Shown here piece after piece: positions 14,268 to 16,140 of a DNA stretch of 16,140 bases. The notes beneath the pieces were generated by a model. That model worked only from the letters and a program-made list of their open reading frames with translations. It did no database searches and was not told where the DNA came from. The DNA is from an uncultured Chloroflexota bacterium (GTDB lineage: Bacteria > Chloroflexota > Dehalococcoidia > UBA3495): the NCBI GenBank assembly GCA_913020235.1, contig CAJWBT010000017.1, positions 1 through 16,140 on the forward strand, written 5' to 3'. A program made the translations under genes and the position numbers. The stretch's first letter is position 1. Each line of letters begins with the position of its first letter.

Positions 14268-16140
14268 ATGAAACTGACGCGGCGCAACTTTCTGGCGTGG
14301 GCCGGCCTCTCCGCCGTCGGGGCGGTAGCCTGTGAAGGATTCGGAATCCGTCACGGGGAGCTGGACATCCAGAGCCCGGTAATGCTGCCCGAGGACCTGG
14401 TCAAGGGGAGCGACAACTGGTACGCGACCCTGTGCCGCAACTGCCCCTCCGGAGAGGGCATTGTGGTTCGGGTAATGGAAGGGCGGGCGAAGAAGATTCA
14501 GGGCAACCCAATGTACCCCGTTAACCTTGGGAAACAGAGCGCCCGTTGCGACGCCGGCCTCCAGGCACTTTACCATCCGAACCGAGTCGCCGGCCCGATG
14601 CAGCGCACCGGACCCCGCGATTCCGGCCAATTCGAACCGATTTCCTGGACCAGCGCCATGGACACCCTGCGGCAGCGACTGGGGGAACGCGGCAACGGGA
14701 TGCTGGCGATCACCGAGCCCCTGCGCGGTCCTCTGGCTACCCTGGTCGGCCGTTTCGCACAGGCGGTGGGCGGCCGGCATCTGGGCTTCGAGGCCCTGGA
14801 CGACAACACCTACCGGGCCGCGGTGAAGAACGTTTTCGGCCAAGACCTGCTGCCCGACTTCGACCTGGAGAACACCGGGTTCTTGCTGACCTTCGGCGCC
14901 GACTTCCTCTCCACCTGGGTGTCACCCACCCGCTGGAACCGGGGCTACGGGCAGTTCCGCGGGGGGGCTGGGCGGGAGCGTGGGACCTTCTACCACGTCG
15001 ATCCCCGCTTCTCCATGACGGCTGCCAACGCCGACCGGTGGATCCCGATCCGGCCCGGCTGGGAAGGACACCTAGCCCTGAGCCTGGCCTACGTCATCAT
15101 CTCCGAAGGCCTGCAAGCAGCCGGCGTGAACGTCGGGGCCTTGACCAGTGGCCAGGGAGCGGCGGCGCTTGAAGCCTTCCGGCCGGAGGCCGTGGCCGAC
15201 AAAGTATTCCTCGCCGAGACCATCGGAGGCCAGGCTCGTGTCGACACTATCAGAAGCCTGGCGCGGGAGTTCGCCGGCGGGCACCCCAGCCTGGCCATCG
15301 GCGGAGGATCGGCGGGGGCCCACAGTAACGGCCTGTTCAACCTTGAGGCCATCTACGCCCTCAACTACCTGGTGGGAAGCGTGGGCGCCAAAGGTGGCAT
15401 CAGGTTCAATCCCGGCAGCCCGCTGGATGGGGCGCCCGCCTCCGGCCAGTCGGCCACCCTGGCCCAGTGGATGACCGAAGCGGGCGGTTTGCGCGGCGGC
15501 GGCACCCGACTATTGCTGGTGCATCAAGCGGACCCGGTCCATGGCCTGCCCGCCTCCGTCGGCTTCAAAGAGGCAATGACCTCGGCCAGCGACCTGTTCG
15601 TCGTCAGCTTCTCGCCCTTCTTCGACGAGACCAGCATCATGGCGGACCTGGTTCTGCCCGACCGGGTGTACCTGGAGGACTGGGGCGCCGACATTCCGGA
15701 GCCGGGGCCAGGCTACGAGGTCGTGGGGTTCCAGCAACCGGTGGTCAACCCTCTCCATGAGTTGGACCCCCGGAGTTTCCCCGACCTTCTGCTGAACATG
15801 GCCCAGGAACTGGGCAAAGAAGCCAGCCTACCCTGGCCCAGCTACCAACAGATGCTCAAGGATAGCTCGGACGCCCTCTTCGCCCTCAAGCGGGGTTCGA
15901 TCCAGGCCAACTCCTCCGGAGAGTTCTGGACCAAGCTGCTTCAAAACGGCGGCTGGTGGGACGCGGAGACTGCCGGACCGGGAGCGGTTCGGCCGGAGCA
16001 GGGCCTCATCAGCCGCATCGCGGCCAAGGCGGCAGAGCCCCAGTTCCCAGGGAAGGGTTTGTCCGCCGACTCGTTTTACTTGACTCCCTTCGCCCATAAC
16101 ACCCTGTTGGACGGCCGCCATGCCCACCTGCCCTGGCTCC
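14268..16140 (+). CDS. actB: Alternative complex III large subunit ActB, N-terminal part (runs off window)
   Basis: An open frame of at least 624 residues continues past the window end without a stop. It begins with a twin-arginine signal (MKLTRRNFLAWAGL) and a hydrophobic stretch ending in AVAC, a possible lipobox at Cys22. The next part resembles the N-terminal molybdopterin-oxidoreductase domain: CRNCPSGEG (56-64), RVMEGRAKKIQGNPMYPVN (68-86) and ARCDAGLQALYHPNR (92-106). The usual third cysteine of the Fe-S motif is Glu63, so a complete 4Fe-4S site is not formed here; known ActB proteins likewise lack the N-terminal cluster and Mo cofactor. Later GGGSAGAHSNG and ADLVLPDRVYLEDWG fit the same fold. 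The C-terminal ferredoxin-like half with the Fe-S clusters should lie beyond the edge. It starts 22 bp after ActA. Confidence 0.88.
   Translation, partial: MKLTRRNFLAWAGLSAVGAVACEGFGIRHGELDIQSPVMLPEDLVKGSDNWYATLCRNCPSGEGIVVRVMEGRAKKIQGNPMYPVNLGKQSARCDAGLQALYHPNRVAGPMQRTGPRDSGQFEPISWTSAMDTLRQRLGERGNGMLAITEPLRGPLATLVGRFAQAVGGRHLGFEALDDNTYRAAVKNVFGQDLLPDFDLENTGFLLTFGADFLSTWVSPTRWNRGYGQFRGGAGRERGTFYHVDPRFSMTAANADRWIPIRPGWEGHLALSLAYVIISEGLQAAGVNVGALTSGQGAAALEAFRPEAVADKVFLAETIGGQARVDTIRSLAREFAGGHPSLAIGGGSAGAHSNGLFNLEAIYALNYLVGSVGAKGGIRFNPGSPLDGAPASGQSATLAQWMTEAGGLRGGGTRLLLVHQADPVHGLPASVGFKEAMTSASDLFVVSFSPFFDETSIMADLVLPDRVYLEDWGADIPEPGPGYEVVGFQQPVVNPLHELDPRSFPDLLLNMAQELGKEASLPWPSYQQMLKDSSDALFALKRGSIQANSSGEFWTKLLQNGGWWDAETAGPGAVRPEQGLISRIAAKAAEPQFPGKGLSADSFYLTPFAHNTLLDGRHAHLPWL

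Noticed and set aside
14546..15172. A 208-codon plus-strand open frame within the ActB region
   Set aside because: It is out of frame with the ActB frame starting at 14268, which stays open to the window end and carries the twin-arginine signal and oxidoreductase motifs; this frame is Arg/Pro-rich noise.

Overview
The window looks like a chromosomal piece of an uncultured, GC-rich Chloroflexota bacterium, probably a SAR202-like or other Dehalococcoidia-related lineage. This is an inference from gene content (alternative complex III, PuuE-like deacetylases, mycothiol-type DinB protein, orphan E1 pair) and from the GC-rich intergenic repeats. No rRNA or universal marker gene is present to prove it. 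I see no tRNA, rRNA, CRISPR array, insertion sequence or phage gene.

Layout. Positions 79-3497 carry three minus-strand genes: an MFS transporter and the beta and alpha E1 subunits of a thiamine-diphosphate 2-oxoacid or acetoin dehydrogenase. A plus-strand alpha/beta-hydrolase-fold protein (3767-4597) follows, with its own promoter. It faces a minus-strand CvpA-like membrane protein (4758-5351) across a perfect 38-bp palindrome. Next is an unrecognised plus-strand gene (5579-6262), then a 428-bp spacer holding two structured intergenic repeats, then a minus-strand metallo-beta-lactamase-fold hydrolase (6691-7536).

Positions 7729-11101 form a plus-strand cluster, probably one operon. Its genes are a redoxin, a maleylpyruvate-isomerase/DinB-type protein and two divergent tandem PuuE-like deacetylases. 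The redoxin frame is interrupted by a single in-frame TGA exactly where the first cysteine of a CxxC motif belongs. A hairpin with bacterial SECIS geometry follows it, so I call this a selenoprotein. The cluster has a sigma70-like promoter at 7633-7661.

A long minus-strand coiled-coil and proline-rich protein of unknown function (11141-12844) has a near-consensus promoter. From a divergent promoter to its right runs the start of a respiratory operon: a small two-helix membrane protein (13210-13506), a pentaheme cytochrome (ActA, 13613-14245) and the N-terminal 624 residues of the large ActB subunit, which runs off the window. ActA and ActB belong to alternative complex III, which oxidises quinol and passes electrons to cytochrome c or an oxidase.

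Most notable points: the selenocysteine redoxin that an ordinary gene caller would truncate; a hydrolase-fold protein lacking its catalytic triad; a metallo-beta-lactamase-fold enzyme with Glu in place of its first zinc histidine; and a shared repeat family between the palindrome at 4631 and the element at 6584.
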